From JAENVT01 sp031430695 (GTDB lineage Bacteria; Actinomycetota; Acidimicrobiia; Acidimicrobiales; Ilumatobacteraceae), in the NCBI GenBank assembly GCA_031430695.1, contig JANPBZ010000089.1, positions 1 through 39,055 of the forward strand: a stretch of DNA of 39,055 nt, in the 5' to 3' direction. Shown here piece by piece: positions 8,067 through 16,147 of this stretch (position 1 is the stretch's first letter; each line of letters begins with the position of its first letter). Position numbers and translations under genes: made by a program. A model generated the notes under the pieces. It ran no database searches and was not told the origin of the DNA. It saw only the letters and a program-made list of their open reading frames with translations.

Positions 8067-9781
8067 TGGCGCGCGCCGTCGGGCATGCCGGCGACCGGAC
8101 CGGCCGCCGTCTGACCGAGCGCGGTCATCAACTCGTCGGTCGTCGTCGCCGGGTCGGTCCAACGTGGCCAATCGGCCCACAGCACGTCCTGCACGGCGGC
8201 CGGCTCGAGGCCGACAAGCGTTCGAGCGGCCGCGAGATCGGTGGCCGCCCACAGCGCCGGTGGAGTGCGATCACCCGTCCAGACGTATCCGTCGATCCAC
8301 GACACGGGCAGGTCGTACGGGTTGTCGGAGTTGTCGACGCCGCTCCACGATCCCGTCACGAGTCGTTCAGCCGCCTTGACCGACTGTCCCTGCGCCGCCA
8401 CCCACAGGGCCACGACTCCCCTCGCTTGCCCCCCGACGTAGCACGGCGCGTCAGCCGCAGCGGTCAGCGGAAGGCCAACGGACCACAGACCGAGCGCGAG
8501 CCGATTCACGGGGCTCCACTCCGTGCCCTCGATCTCGACGCCATTCCATGTGTCCGGGTCCGCCTCCCGCGACGCCGCAATTGCAGCGATGTCGATTCGG
8601 CGGCGCACGGCCGGGTCGAGCCTGTCGAGACTCGGCTCTCGCCAGAGAACCGTGAAGCCGCTGGCGCGGCGCTGCGGTGCGACGGCGGCGAACGGCGCTG
8701 TCAGTTCTTCACTCCACAGATCGATGATGTCGGCATAGTCGCGATAGGCGCACAGCGTGAGGCCGTCGTTGATCCGGCAATCGGAGTGCAGTTCCGGGTC
8801 GGCGACCATTGACGCGATCCGCTGGGCATCGCGTTCGGTCATCGGACGGGTCTGCGCTACTGCAGCCACAACGGCGACGACCACCACGACGGCCGCAATC
8901 ATCGCAACAGGCCGATCGCGACGGGTGCGGGCGACGGCGGCTACAGCAACACCGACGCCCAGCGCGAGGAGGTACAGCGCATGCCACCAGGTGGGTCGCA
9001 CGGCAAATATCCAGTCGTGGTCCGGATATCGCGGCCAGATCGACAACTGCCGCGTCAGGCTCCAGTGCTTGCCTCCGATAGCGCCGATGGCGCTCGCGCC
9101 GATCCCTAGCACTACAAGGGCTGCGAGTGCAACGAGCGGGTGCGGCAGCCAGCGGGCCAGAGCCACGCCCAGCGCGCAGGCACAGGCGACGAGTACGAAG
9201 CTGACGGCAACGTCGCCGACGCTTGCCGCGTCGATCGTTCCGAACTGACGTCTGACGAACACCGCCTCCACAACGGTCACCGCGACAAACAAGGCCTGTA
9301 CGACAAACGCCATCCACATGGCCCCGAGGTGCCCGACAGCGCGCGTCGCCTCGGCAACCGGGAGAGTGCTGAACAACTCTTCTGCACCATCGCGCCTGGC
9401 GCGCAATGCCGCAAGATTCACTGCGACCAACGCCAGTCCAGCGAACGGCAGACTGAACGCCGGCAACAGCGCGAGCCAGGCCCTCCACGAGTTCTCCGAG
9501 CCAATGCTGTCGGATGCCCAGATCACACCGAAGATCACGAGTATCGCGACCGACATCGAGATGCCGACGATGAACGCCTCGCTGCGCAGCAGTTGGCGCC
9601 CCTCGATGCGGGCCAATTGCAACGCTGCCGCAGTATTCGTCCCCAACTTCACATCCGCCGCGCCGTCCGGTCTCGTCGTGACCTTGACCGGCTGCCAGCT
9701 GTCGGTTGTGGGTCGGTCGCTTCCACGGTGTGTGAATGCGTACGCCAGCCCGAAGACTGCACCAATGACGAGGATCATCAC
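8057..9781 (-). CDS. ABC exporter permease with a large extracytoplasmic C-terminal domain
   Basis: 574 residues. The first 310 or so hold about seven hydrophobic segments of an ABC-2-like permease, including a helical pair around residue 75-125 and the motif RRDGAEELFSTLPV, which resembles the coupling region of actinobacterial ABC exporter permeases. The remaining 260 residues are hydrophilic and end in a cysteine-containing tail. They contain the cysteine pair CRINDGLTLCAYRDY near residue 335 and a single further cysteine later, suggesting a disulfide-stabilised outer domain. GTG 9781 overlaps the ATPase stop by 4 bp; ATG 9778 is an equally good start. Substrate unknown. The ECF sigma and anti-sigma genes upstream suggest an envelope-stress or antimicrobial export role (inference). 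Confidence 0.75.
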   Translation of the reverse strand: MMILVIGAVFGLAYAFTHRGSDRPTTDSWQPVKVTTRPDGAADVKLGTNTAAALQLARIEGRQLLRSEAFIVGISMSVAILVIFGVIWASDSIGSENSWRAWLALLPAFSLPFAGLALVAVNLAALRARRDGAEELFSTLPVAEATRAVGHLGAMWMAFVVQALFVAVTVVEAVFVRRQFGTIDAASVGDVAVSFVLVACACALGVALARWLPHPLVALAALVVLGIGASAIGAIGGKHWSLTRQLSIWPRYPDHDWIFAVRPTWWHALYLLALGVGVAVAAVARTRRDRPVAMIAAVVVVVAVVAAVAQTRPMTERDAQRIASMVADPELHSDCRINDGLTLCAYRDYADIIDLWSEELTAPFAAVAPQRRASGFTVLWREPSLDRLDPAVRRRIDIAAIAASREADPDTWNGVEIEGTEWSPVNRLALGLWSVGLPLTAAADAPCYVGGQARGVVALWVAAQGQSVKAAERLVTGSWSGVDNSDNPYDLPVSWIDGYVWTGDRTPPALWAATDLAAARTLVGLEPAAVQDVLWADWPRWTDPATTTDELMTALGQTAAGPVAGMPDGARQCQ

Positions 9782-10653
9782 AATGAGGTCTCCTGCAAGA
9801 CCGAAGCGCCCACCAGCAGGAGGTAACCGTCCTCGACCCGCGGCTCGTCGATGTGCGCGCCGGCGGGCGGCTCGCCGACATGGCGAACCAACCCGTCACC
9901 GGTCATCCATGCCAATTTCGCAGCCGGGTCGCGCGTGTCGGCCAGCCACACTCGTTCGGCGGCCAGCGCAGCAAGGCCTGTCGGTGTGCCATCGTACCGA
10001 ACCACGCCTCCATGAATCACCACGACACGCTGGCAGAGCGCGGCGACATCTTCGGTCTGATGGGTCGACAGCACCACGGTGGCACCACCAGCCGCGGTAG
10101 AGAGCAGTTCTCGGAATCGGAGTCGCTGCTCGGGATCGAGCCCCGCCGTCGGTTCGTCGAGCACGAGCAACTCGGGTGAACCGAGCAATGCTTGGGCGAT
10201 GGCGACGCGGCGACGCATGCCTCCCGAGAGCTGTCGGATCCGCTTGTGCATGACCGAGGTGAGACCGAGCAGGTCGAGCACGCGCCGAACTTCGTCGTGA
10301 CGAGCTCGCCGTTCGGTGATCAGTTTCAACACGGCGATGTAGTCGACGAAGTCGAACGCCGAGAACTGGCGATGGAAGCCAGGTTCCTGGGGCACATAGC
10401 CGAGGCGACGGCGAATCTCCAGTCGTCCGTCAGCATCAGCGGTGCTGCGCCCCAGCAACTCGACGTGGCCACTGTCCGGAGCGAGCACCGTTGCGAGTAT
10501 GCGCAGCAGCGTGGTCTTGCCGGCTCCGTTCGGGCCGAGCAGACCTGTGATGCCCGTGGCGATCGACAGCGAGACGCCGTCGACCGCCACGGTTCTGCCG
10601 TAGCGCTTCGTCACTTGGTCGAGCTCGACACACGCGAGCATTTTCGTTGTCAT
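9778..10653 (-). CDS. ABC transporter ATP-binding protein
   Basis: 291 residues with a complete ABC ATPase core. Walker A is GPNGAGKTT near residue 40, the Q-loop is VPQEPG, the signature is LSGGMRRRVAIAQAL, Walker B is LLVLDEPTAGLDP, and the switch histidine is in STHQTED. This is the export-type subfamily (CcmA/DrrA-like). About 70 extra C-terminal residues follow the fold. ATG 10653 overlaps the anti-sigma gene by 4 bp, and the next permease overlaps its 3' end by 4 bp, so all are likely made from one transcript. It powers the transporter formed with the two downstream membrane proteins. Confidence 0.9.
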   Translation of the reverse strand: MTTKMLACVELDQVTKRYGRTVAVDGVSLSIATGITGLLGPNGAGKTTLLRILATVLAPDSGHVELLGRSTADADGRLEIRRRLGYVPQEPGFHRQFSAFDFVDYIAVLKLITERRARHDEVRRVLDLLGLTSVMHKRIRQLSGGMRRRVAIAQALLGSPELLVLDEPTAGLDPEQRLRFRELLSTAAGGATVVLSTHQTEDVAALCQRVVVIHGGVVRYDGTPTGLAALAAERVWLADTRDPAAKLAWMTGDGLVRHVGEPPAGAHIDEPRVEDGYLLLVGASVLQETSL

Positions 10654-11510
10654 GTTGGTGCCCCAGTCACGATCATCAGGTCGAAGCGATGCTTTCGTGC
10701 CGCGACGACGGTCGCACCGGCGACGGCCACCACGGCGGTAACGAGTTGCCCGGACGGCGCAAAGATCATCGACGTGCTGATGAAGTCGCCAGCCGCGTTG
10801 CGGTGGATCAACACGACCAGCGCCACCAGCCAAGTGATGCCGACGGCGCACGCCGCCCGTTCCGGCGACATCCACGACGACAGGGCCAACGTCACCGAGA
10901 CCAAGGCAAGTGCTGGCAGCAGCCATCCGAGCGACGCCCAACCCGTGCCGGGTGCGGCGATGGACGCGACGATCAGCACCGGCATGGTCGTCGCCAGGAC
11001 TCCAATCGTGCGGAGCAGGGTCAATGTAAACCCACTCAGGGGCGCGGCAACGCCGATCTCGTAGGTGGGGTCCAACGCAGGGCCAAAGGCGGTCGCCACG
11101 CCGACGAGCGGCAACAGCGGTGCAACCACCAGCAACAACCACGGCCGATCGCCGCCGAGGCCGTCAGCGGCGACGGCAAAGGCCGCAACCAATGCCACCG
11201 CAACCAGCCAGGCGAGGCGGAGCGCTGGTGTTGTCGCCAGCAGCCTGGCTGTCGACTCTCGCACGCCGATGGCGCCGAGCAGCCGCTCGCTGATCGACAG
11301 TCGAGGACGATCGACACACTGCAGAATTTCGCCCCACATCTCCTCTAGCTCGTCAGAACCCTTGGCCGCCGTGGCCGCCACTGCGCCGAGGTCGCCGCGG
11401 CACTCGGCACAGGTCATCAGGTGTGTCTCGATCGCAGCAGCAGTGGCTGCAGTGACCGACAATTCGCAGTAACCGATCAACAAGTGTTCATCAATGTGTG
11501 CAGAGGTCAC
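10650..11510 (-). CDS. Zinc-finger membrane anti-sigma factor
   Basis: 286 residues. The N-terminus carries the zinc-finger anti-sigma (zf-HC2) motif HLMTCAEC, giving H30, C34 and C37. After about residue 85, six hydrophobic helices follow, for example LRLAWLVAVALVAAFAVAA, WLLLVVAPLLPLVGVATAF and LVTAVVAVAGATVVAA. Most zf-HC2 anti-sigma factors have one membrane helix; six is unusual and suggests the protein senses a membrane signal or contacts the exporter. It overlaps the upstream ECF sigma gene by 4 bp, which strongly implies that it sequesters that sigma factor. Its 3' end overlaps the ATPase gene by 4 bp. Confidence 0.82.
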   Translation of the reverse strand: MTSAHIDEHLLIGYCELSVTAATAAAIETHLMTCAECRGDLGAVAATAAKGSDELEEMWGEILQCVDRPRLSISERLLGAIGVRESTARLLATTPALRLAWLVAVALVAAFAVAADGLGGDRPWLLLVVAPLLPLVGVATAFGPALDPTYEIGVAAPLSGFTLTLLRTIGVLATTMPVLIVASIAAPGTGWASLGWLLPALALVSVTLALSSWMSPERAACAVGITWLVALVVLIHRNAAGDFISTSMIFAPSGQLVTAVVAVAGATVVAARKHRFDLMIVTGAPT

Positions 11511-12067
11511 GTCAACGCTCCTCGAAGTTGGATGCGGGCTCGCATCATTCGTGTCTTCACGGTCCCCGACGGGATACCGAGCAACTGGGCGGCCTCTCGT
11601 GTCGTCAGCCCGTCGAGCACGGTCGCCTGCACCACGGCGCGCAGTTCGACCGGTAGTCCATCGATGGCGCCAGCGAGGTCACCATGGGCGACGCCGAACA
11701 GGACCAGGTCCTCAGCAGTCGTCAACGTCGGCCCATCGGCCACTCGGTTCGAAACCGGCGACCAGCGCGACCGGTGACGCAGCACACCGATCAATCTCCG
11801 GATCGCGATGCCCCAGATCCACGCTGCGGGCTCGCCCGCCTCAGTCCAGCGCGCCGCATTGCGCCACACTGCAACGAATGTGTCCTGCACGGCCTCGGCA
11901 ACAACATCGGGATCAGAGCAACGGTGGCGAAGCCTGGCAGTGAGCCATGGCTGGTGGCGAACGTACAAAGACCTCAGCGCAGCGCGGTCACCGGCAGCTA
12001 TCGCGGCAACCAATTCCGCGTCACTCCACCGCGCCGGGTCGCCCTTCATACCCACACAGTCGCGCAT
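11507..12067 (-). CDS. ECF-type RNA polymerase sigma factor
   Basis: 186 residues. Sigma region 2 spans about residues 25-95 (ALRSLYVRHQPWLTARL, then AVQDTFVAVWRNAARW). Region 4 spans about 125-180, with the helix-turn-helix TTREAAQLLGIPSGTVKTRM. No region 1 or 3 is present, so this is an extracytoplasmic-function sigma factor. Two in-frame starts exist, ATG 12067 and ATG 12049; both keep region 2 intact. It is the first gene of a five-gene, overlapping operon with its presumed anti-sigma factor and an ABC exporter. Autoregulation is likely for this class, but I could not identify a convincing promoter motif upstream. Confidence 0.9.
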   Translation of the reverse strand: MRDCVGMKGDPARWSDAELVAAIAAGDRAALRSLYVRHQPWLTARLRHRCSDPDVVAEAVQDTFVAVWRNAARWTEAGEPAAWIWGIAIRRLIGVLRHRSRWSPVSNRVADGPTLTTAEDLVLFGVAHGDLAGAIDGLPVELRAVVQATVLDGLTTREAAQLLGIPSGTVKTRMMRARIQLRGALT

Positions 12068-12096
12068 CGGGGCCGGATCGGTTCACGCACGAGGGC

Positions 12097-12142
12097 AGTG
12101 GAGTGTTTCGAGCCCCCCCGGGTGAGCACGCAACACTCCACT
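12097..12142 (-). terminator. Hairpin downstream of the first LigD-type gene
   Basis: Perfect 11-bp arms, AGTGGAGTGTT (12097-12107) and AACACTCCACT (12132-12142), enclose a GC-rich 24-nt loop. It overlaps the stop codon of the minus-strand polymerase gene, so it probably ends that transcript before the ECF operon. There is no clear U-tract. A related hairpin sharing AGTGGAGTGT lies after the second polymerase gene. Confidence 0.55.
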
Positions 12143-13112
12143 AGGGCTTGGAGCGGGCGTGAGCCGCGCGGCGTTTACCTTCGCGCATCGCCTGCACGCG
12201 GGCGACCGGGATGGCCTGTCCTTCGGCGATCAGGTCCGCGCTGAGTGCTTGCGAGGCAGGCATGTGCGTCGCCCAGGGATCGGTATCGCCGAGGAGGCGC
12301 AGTGCCGTGTGAATCGTGAAATCGCGCGCCGAGATGTTGTCGAGATCGCTCCATGCAACGGGGAACGACACGGGCACTCCCGGTCGGACTCGCGGACTGT
12401 AGGCAGCGACCACCGTGGCGCCGCCAACGCGCGTCGAGTCGACGAACACCTTGCCTCCACGATCCTGTTTGATGAACGCTGTCGTGGCGACGTCAGGATC
12501 AAGGCGCTCGACCCGCGCTGCGATAGCTCGGGTCGCGGCTGTCGCGTCTTCCAGCGACACGCCGTCGTCGATGGGCACATACACATGCACACCTTTGGCG
12601 CCACTGGTCTTCACCGTCCCGTCGAGGCCGACATCAGCCAGGGCTTGGCGTACGAGGTGAGCAGCCCTGACCGCCATCGAGAACGCGTCGCCCTCCGGAG
12701 GGTCGAGGTCGAGCACGAGGTGGGTCGCATGGCCTGGCTGCTCGGCGAGCACCAGAGTCGGGTGATACTCGACGGCACGCTGGTTGGCGAACCACAGCAG
12801 CGTGCGGCGGTCGTTGCACAGGGCGTAGGAGACCTCACGCTTCGACGTCTCCGCCCACATCTGCACGGTGCGCACCCATTCCGGTGCGTACTTCGGGACG
12901 TTCTTCTGCATGAACGCTTTCTGACCGCGATGGACTCGGATCGCCGAGAGCGGACGATCAGCGAGCACCGGGATGATCCGATCGCGAACACCGTCGAGGT
13001 AGTCGACCAGGTCCCGCTTCGTCGCTTCGGCGCCCTCGAACAGCGGCTGGTCGAGGTTGGTCAGCGACACCCCGTCGCGCGACTCCCCATCCGGCGACTT
13101 TGGGTCACTCAT
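12141..13112 (-). CDS. Stand-alone LigD-type primase-polymerase
   Basis: 323 residues matching the polymerase (PolDom) module of DNA ligase D, an archaeo-eukaryotic primase relative that fills gaps during non-homologous end joining. Catalytic metal ligands are visible as DLDP (D135 and D137) and VFVD (D225). The nucleotide-binding block TSGAKGVHVYVP supplies S170, K173 and H176. No ligase or nuclease domain is attached and no Ku gene is in the window. The start at ATG 13112 is supported by TAGCGT, a -10 box 7 nt upstream (13120-13125 on the minus strand); longer N-terminal sequence is not believed. A second, diverged paralogue is transcribed in the opposite direction. Confidence 0.9.
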   Translation of the reverse strand: MSDPKSPDGESRDGVSLTNLDQPLFEGAEATKRDLVDYLDGVRDRIIPVLADRPLSAIRVHRGQKAFMQKNVPKYAPEWVRTVQMWAETSKREVSYALCNDRRTLLWFANQRAVEYHPTLVLAEQPGHATHLVLDLDPPEGDAFSMAVRAAHLVRQALADVGLDGTVKTSGAKGVHVYVPIDDGVSLEDATAATRAIAARVERLDPDVATTAFIKQDRGGKVFVDSTRVGGATVVAAYSPRVRPGVPVSFPVAWSDLDNISARDFTIHTALRLLGDTDPWATHMPASQALSADLIAEGQAIPVARVQAMREGKRRAAHARSKP

Positions 13113-13117
13113 GACGA

Positions 13118-13395
13118 TGACGCTAGTGACGTCGTCACGCCCCTTCGGCTGAAGGTGTGATGATCGCATGCCTGCAGTCGTCGGAGAGCCCCTAGGGGAG
13201 GGTCTGCGACGAGCTCCGAGGGGCAGTTGGGGCGATGTGCTGACTTCCGTGTCAGTTCCTTGAACGACCGTCGTTCTATGAGCTGACACAGAGCGTTGGA
13301 CGAACTGATCGGCGGTCAAATCGTGCCCAGAGTGCCCGGTCGGGCTCGCAAGGCGGCTCTTGAGGATTTGGCACACCGTGACGCTAGTGACATCG
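13118..13395. repeat. Pair of 17-bp direct repeats at the two polymerase promoters
   Basis: TGACGCTAGTGAC occurs at 13118-13130 and again at 13379-13391; each extends to 17 bp with one mismatch. The left copy overlaps the -10 box of the minus-strand gene. The right copy covers the -35 position of the plus-strand gene. The exact match at both ends of a 300-bp divergent spacer suggests a shared regulator site or remnant homology. Confidence 0.6.
13249..13289. promoter_or_regulatory. 41-bp nested palindrome between the divergent polymerase genes
   Basis: The outer arms GTGTCAG (13249-13255) and CTGACAC (13283-13289) enclose two 6-bp spacers around a perfect inner palindrome, GAACGAC-C-GTCGTTC (13262-13276). 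The whole element is symmetric. As the flanking genes are divergent it is unlikely to be a terminator; an operator is more plausible. It does not match the GAAC-N4-GTTC spacing of the actinobacterial LexA box. The remainder of the 300-bp spacer shows nothing else beyond the promoters and direct repeats. Confidence 0.6.
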
Positions 13396-13406
13396 GGCAG
13401 TACGGT
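13378..13406 (+). promoter_or_regulatory. Candidate promoter of the second LigD-type gene
   Basis: The -35 GTGACG (13378-13383) and -10 TACGGT (13401-13406) are 17 bp apart. The -10 ends 6 nt before GTG 13413 with no Shine-Dalgarno sequence, suggesting a leaderless mRNA. Confidence 0.5.
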
Positions 13407-13412
13407 GACGGC

Positions 13413-14387
13413 GTGGCAGCTTCGAAGTCACCAGCGATCGAGATTCCCGTAGGTGACCGCGTCGTACGGATCTCCAACCCGGACCGCGTGTACTTCGCGA
13501 CACGCGGCGAGACGAAGCTCGACCTTGTCAACTACTACCTCAGCGTCGGTCCAGGGATCGTCAACGCACTGCGCGAGCGTCCGTGCATGCTGCACCGCTT
13601 CCCTACCGGGACCAGCGGGGACAAGGTTCATCAGAAGCGCGTGCCCTCCGGGGCGCCACCGTGGCTCGGAACGGTACGCCTGCACTTCCCCCGCTACGGG
13701 CTGCACGCCGACGAGTTGTGCGTGACCGAGCTCGCCGAAGTGATCTGGGCGGTGCAGATGTCGACCGTCGAGTTCCATCCGTGGAACTCGCGTCGGGCCG
13801 ACACCGAGAAGCCCGACGAATGGCGAATTGACCTCGATCCGATGCCTGACTGCCCGTTCAGCACCGTGCGCCGAGTCGCACATGTGGTTCACGAAGTGCT
13901 CGACCAACTCGGCGCTGTCGGGTGCCCGAAGACTTCTGGCGGCAAGGGCATGCACATCTATGTTCGCATCGAACCGTCTCACGGGTTCACCGATGTGCGA
14001 CGGGCAGCGCTCGCCTTCGCCCGCGAGGTCGAGCGGCGTGCTCCCGACTACGTCACGACGACCTGGTGGCGCAAGGATCGCGATCCGGCCGCGTTGTTCG
14101 TCGACTACAACCAGAACGCACGAGACCACACCATGGCCGCCGCCTATTCGGTGCGCGGTGTACCCGATGCACGCGTGTCGACGCCGATCACGTGGAACGA
14201 GATCGACGATGTCGAGCCTGCCGAGCTGACGATCGCCACCGTGCCGCAACGCTTCGCGGCGCTGGGTGACCTGCATGCCGGTATCGACGAGTCGGTCTTC
14301 GAGATCGATCAGCTCTTGGAATGGGCGGAGCGCGATGAGCGTGCGGGTGCCGTCGATATCGGCGACCCGGACTCGCCCGACGACTGA
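13413..14387 (+). CDS. Stand-alone LigD-type primase-polymerase, second paralogue
   Basis: 324 residues of the same PolDom family as its divergent neighbour but with clearly different sequence. Metal ligands are in DLDP (D140 and D142) and LFVDYNQNARDHTMAAAYSVR (D231). The SGGKGMHIYV block gives S175, K178 and H181, so all catalytic positions appear intact. GTG 13413 is chosen from the -10 box 6 nt upstream and because family sequence starts soon after. Mycobacteria also carry stand-alone polymerases of this type beside LigD. A role in repair-associated gap filling or ribonucleotide insertion is expected from the family. The C-terminus ends in an acidic tail. Confidence 0.9.
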   Translation: MAASKSPAIEIPVGDRVVRISNPDRVYFATRGETKLDLVNYYLSVGPGIVNALRERPCMLHRFPTGTSGDKVHQKRVPSGAPPWLGTVRLHFPRYGLHADELCVTELAEVIWAVQMSTVEFHPWNSRRADTEKPDEWRIDLDPMPDCPFSTVRRVAHVVHEVLDQLGAVGCPKTSGGKGMHIYVRIEPSHGFTDVRRAALAFAREVERRAPDYVTTTWWRKDRDPAALFVDYNQNARDHTMAAAYSVRGVPDARVSTPITWNEIDDVEPAELTIATVPQRFAALGDLHAGIDESVFEIDQLLEWAERDERAGAVDIGDPDSPDD

Positions 14388-14395
14388 TTCGCCTC

Positions 14396-14438
14396 AGTGG
14401 AGTGTCTGGCAAGCCCACCCGGGCGGCGCGAAACACTC
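14396..14438 (+). terminator. Hairpin downstream of the second LigD-type gene
   Basis: GAGTGT (14400-14405) pairs with ACACTC (14433-14438), and GCCC (14413-14416) with GGGC (14421-14424) inside it. It shares AGTGGAGTGT with the hairpin at 12097. It lies 9 bp after the stop codon, so it is probably a terminator, though no U-tract follows. Confidence 0.45.
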
Positions 14439-14479
14439 GTTGGATCCGCTCGACCAAGCACGGAACTCTGCAGGCGTCG

Positions 14480-14485
14480 TAACAT
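14480..14485 (+). promoter_or_regulatory. Candidate -10 box of the receiver-flavoprotein gene
   Basis: TAACAT lies exactly 6 nt before GTG 14492, with no Shine-Dalgarno sequence, consistent with leaderless transcription. Confidence 0.5.
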
Positions 14486-14491
14486 CGCGCC

Positions 14492-16147
14492 GTGCGAAGA
14501 GCGATCATCTTGACCGTTGACGATGATCCCGCCGTCTCGCAGGCGATCACCCGCGATCTGCGATCCCGTTACGGCGAGCGCTATCGCCTCGCCCGATCTA
14601 CATCGGGTGCCGAGGCACTGAGCTCGCTGGAGGAATTCGCACGCCGCGATCAGTCCGTCGCACTGATCGTGTCCGATCACCGCATGCCCGAGATGACCGG
14701 CATCGATCTGCTTCGACATTCGAAGGTGCCCGCACCGGGCGCCAAGCTCGTGCTGCTCACGGCATATGCCGACACCGAAGTGGCGATCAAGGCGATCAAC
14801 GACATCGGTCTTGACCACTACCTGATGAAGCCGTGGGCGCCGCCAGAAGAGCGACTGTTCCCGATCATCGACGACCTGCTCGGCGACTGGGAAGTCGAGA
14901 ACGGCCACCGCTTCGATGGCATTCGAGTCATCGGCAATCGATGGTCGGAGCGCAGCCACGACACCAAGATGTTCCTTGCCCGAAATCACGTCCAGTACCA
15001 ATGGCTCGAGCTCGAACGCGACGCCGAAGCGCGTCGTCTGCAGGCGTTGTTCGGAGGCGCCGAGCAGGAGCTTCCGCTCGTGGTCCTTCCCGATGGCACG
15101 GTCCTTCACGGAGCCGGACCTCGCGACATCGCCAACGCTCTCGGGCTGCACACCAGCGCCGAGTCGACCCTGTACGACCTCGTGGTCATCGGTGCCGGCC
15201 CTGCGGGCCTGGCGGCTGCCGTCTACGGCGCATCAGAGGGACTTCGAACAGCAGTCATCGAACGCGAGGCGCCCGGCGGCCAAGCTGCGCAGAGTGCTCG
15301 AATCGAGAACTACCTCGGCTTCCCGAACGGATTGAGTGGCGCGGACCTGTCGCATCGGGCCGTTACGCAGGCCCGCAGATTGGGCGCGGAGATGGTGCTT
15401 GCCCGCAGCGTCGAGGGGCTCGAGCAGCACGGATGCGTGCATGGTGTGCGTTTCGACGACGGCAGCGAGATCGAAGCCCGAGCTGTCGTCGTGGCAACCG
15501 GCGTTTCCTACCGCTTGCTCGAGGCCCCGGGTCTCGCCGAACTGACCGGCCGAGGCGTTTTCTACGGCGCAGCATCAAGCGATGCGCCGGCCACCCAGGG
15601 CGACGACGTCTACGTCATCGGTGCCGCGAACTCGGCGGGGCAGGCGGCGCTCAACCTGGCGGCTTATGCCCGTCGCGTCGTGTTGCTGGTTCGCGGCGAC
15701 GCCCTGGAGAAGTCGATGTCGCAGTACTTGGTCGAGCGTGTTCATGCTGCCGACAACATCGAAGTGATGCTGCACACCGAGGTCGGTCGCGGTGGCGGCG
15801 ACGATCACCTCGAATGGCTCACGCTGGTCGATCGCGTAACCGGTGCCGAACAGCAAGTAAAGGCGAACTGGCTCTACGCGTTCATCGGTGCATTTCCGCG
15901 TACCGACTGGCTGGGCAATTCAATCGCTCGCGACAGCAAGGGTTTCATCCTCACCGGGCCCGATGTGGTCGCGCTGGACGGCGGCGGCTGGACATTGCAG
16001 CGTCAGCCATTCCTGCTCGAAACGAGTCGACCCGGAGTGTTCGCCGTCGGCGACGTTCGACTGTCGTCGATGAAGCGCGTTGCATCGGCTGTCGGCGAGG
16101 GGTCCAGCGCTGTCAGCCTCGTGCACTTGTACCTGGAGACCGTGTGA
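14492..16147 (+). CDS. Response-regulator receiver fused to a thioredoxin-reductase-like flavoprotein
   Basis: 551 residues in three parts. Residues 1-125 form a receiver domain with acidic pocket D10-D12, phosphoacceptor D62 in SDHRMP and K113 in LMKPW. Residues about 140-220 look like a thioredoxin/glutaredoxin fold without a CxxC pair. Residues about 226-551 form a thioredoxin-reductase-type FAD protein with GAGPAG at 234-239, the EREAPGGQ block and a second nucleotide motif GAANSAGQ. The redox CxxC expected before that motif is replaced by YGAASSDAP, so classical disulfide transfer to thioredoxin is unlikely. This fused architecture is known in databases, but its function is poorly defined. 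The stop overlaps the kinase start (TGATG), so the two proteins are probably partners in one phosphorelay. Confidence 0.9.
   Translation: MRRAIILTVDDDPAVSQAITRDLRSRYGERYRLARSTSGAEALSSLEEFARRDQSVALIVSDHRMPEMTGIDLLRHSKVPAPGAKLVLLTAYADTEVAIKAINDIGLDHYLMKPWAPPEERLFPIIDDLLGDWEVENGHRFDGIRVIGNRWSERSHDTKMFLARNHVQYQWLELERDAEARRLQALFGGAEQELPLVVLPDGTVLHGAGPRDIANALGLHTSAESTLYDLVVIGAGPAGLAAAVYGASEGLRTAVIEREAPGGQAAQSARIENYLGFPNGLSGADLSHRAVTQARRLGAEMVLARSVEGLEQHGCVHGVRFDDGSEIEARAVVVATGVSYRLLEAPGLAELTGRGVFYGAASSDAPATQGDDVYVIGAANSAGQAALNLAAYARRVVLLVRGDALEKSMSQYLVERVHAADNIEVMLHTEVGRGGGDDHLEWLTLVDRVTGAEQQVKANWLYAFIGAFPRTDWLGNSIARDSKGFILTGPDVVALDGGGWTLQRQPFLLETSRPGVFAVGDVRLSSMKRVASAVGEGSSAVSLVHLYLETV

Noticed and set aside
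8709..9899. Second minus-strand frame overlapping the permease
   Set aside because: It is cysteine/arginine-rich with no motif; the other frame gives a consistent permease with membrane helices.
13249..13289. LexA box in the polymerase spacer
   Set aside because: The GAAC and GTTC half-sites are 7 bp apart, not the 4 bp of the actinobacterial SOS box.
14833..16146. Apparent 438-residue N-terminal extension of the histidine kinase
   Set aside because: It lies in another frame within the receiver-flavoprotein gene and is arginine-rich shadow sequence. The true start is ATG 16147, which overlaps the preceding stop.
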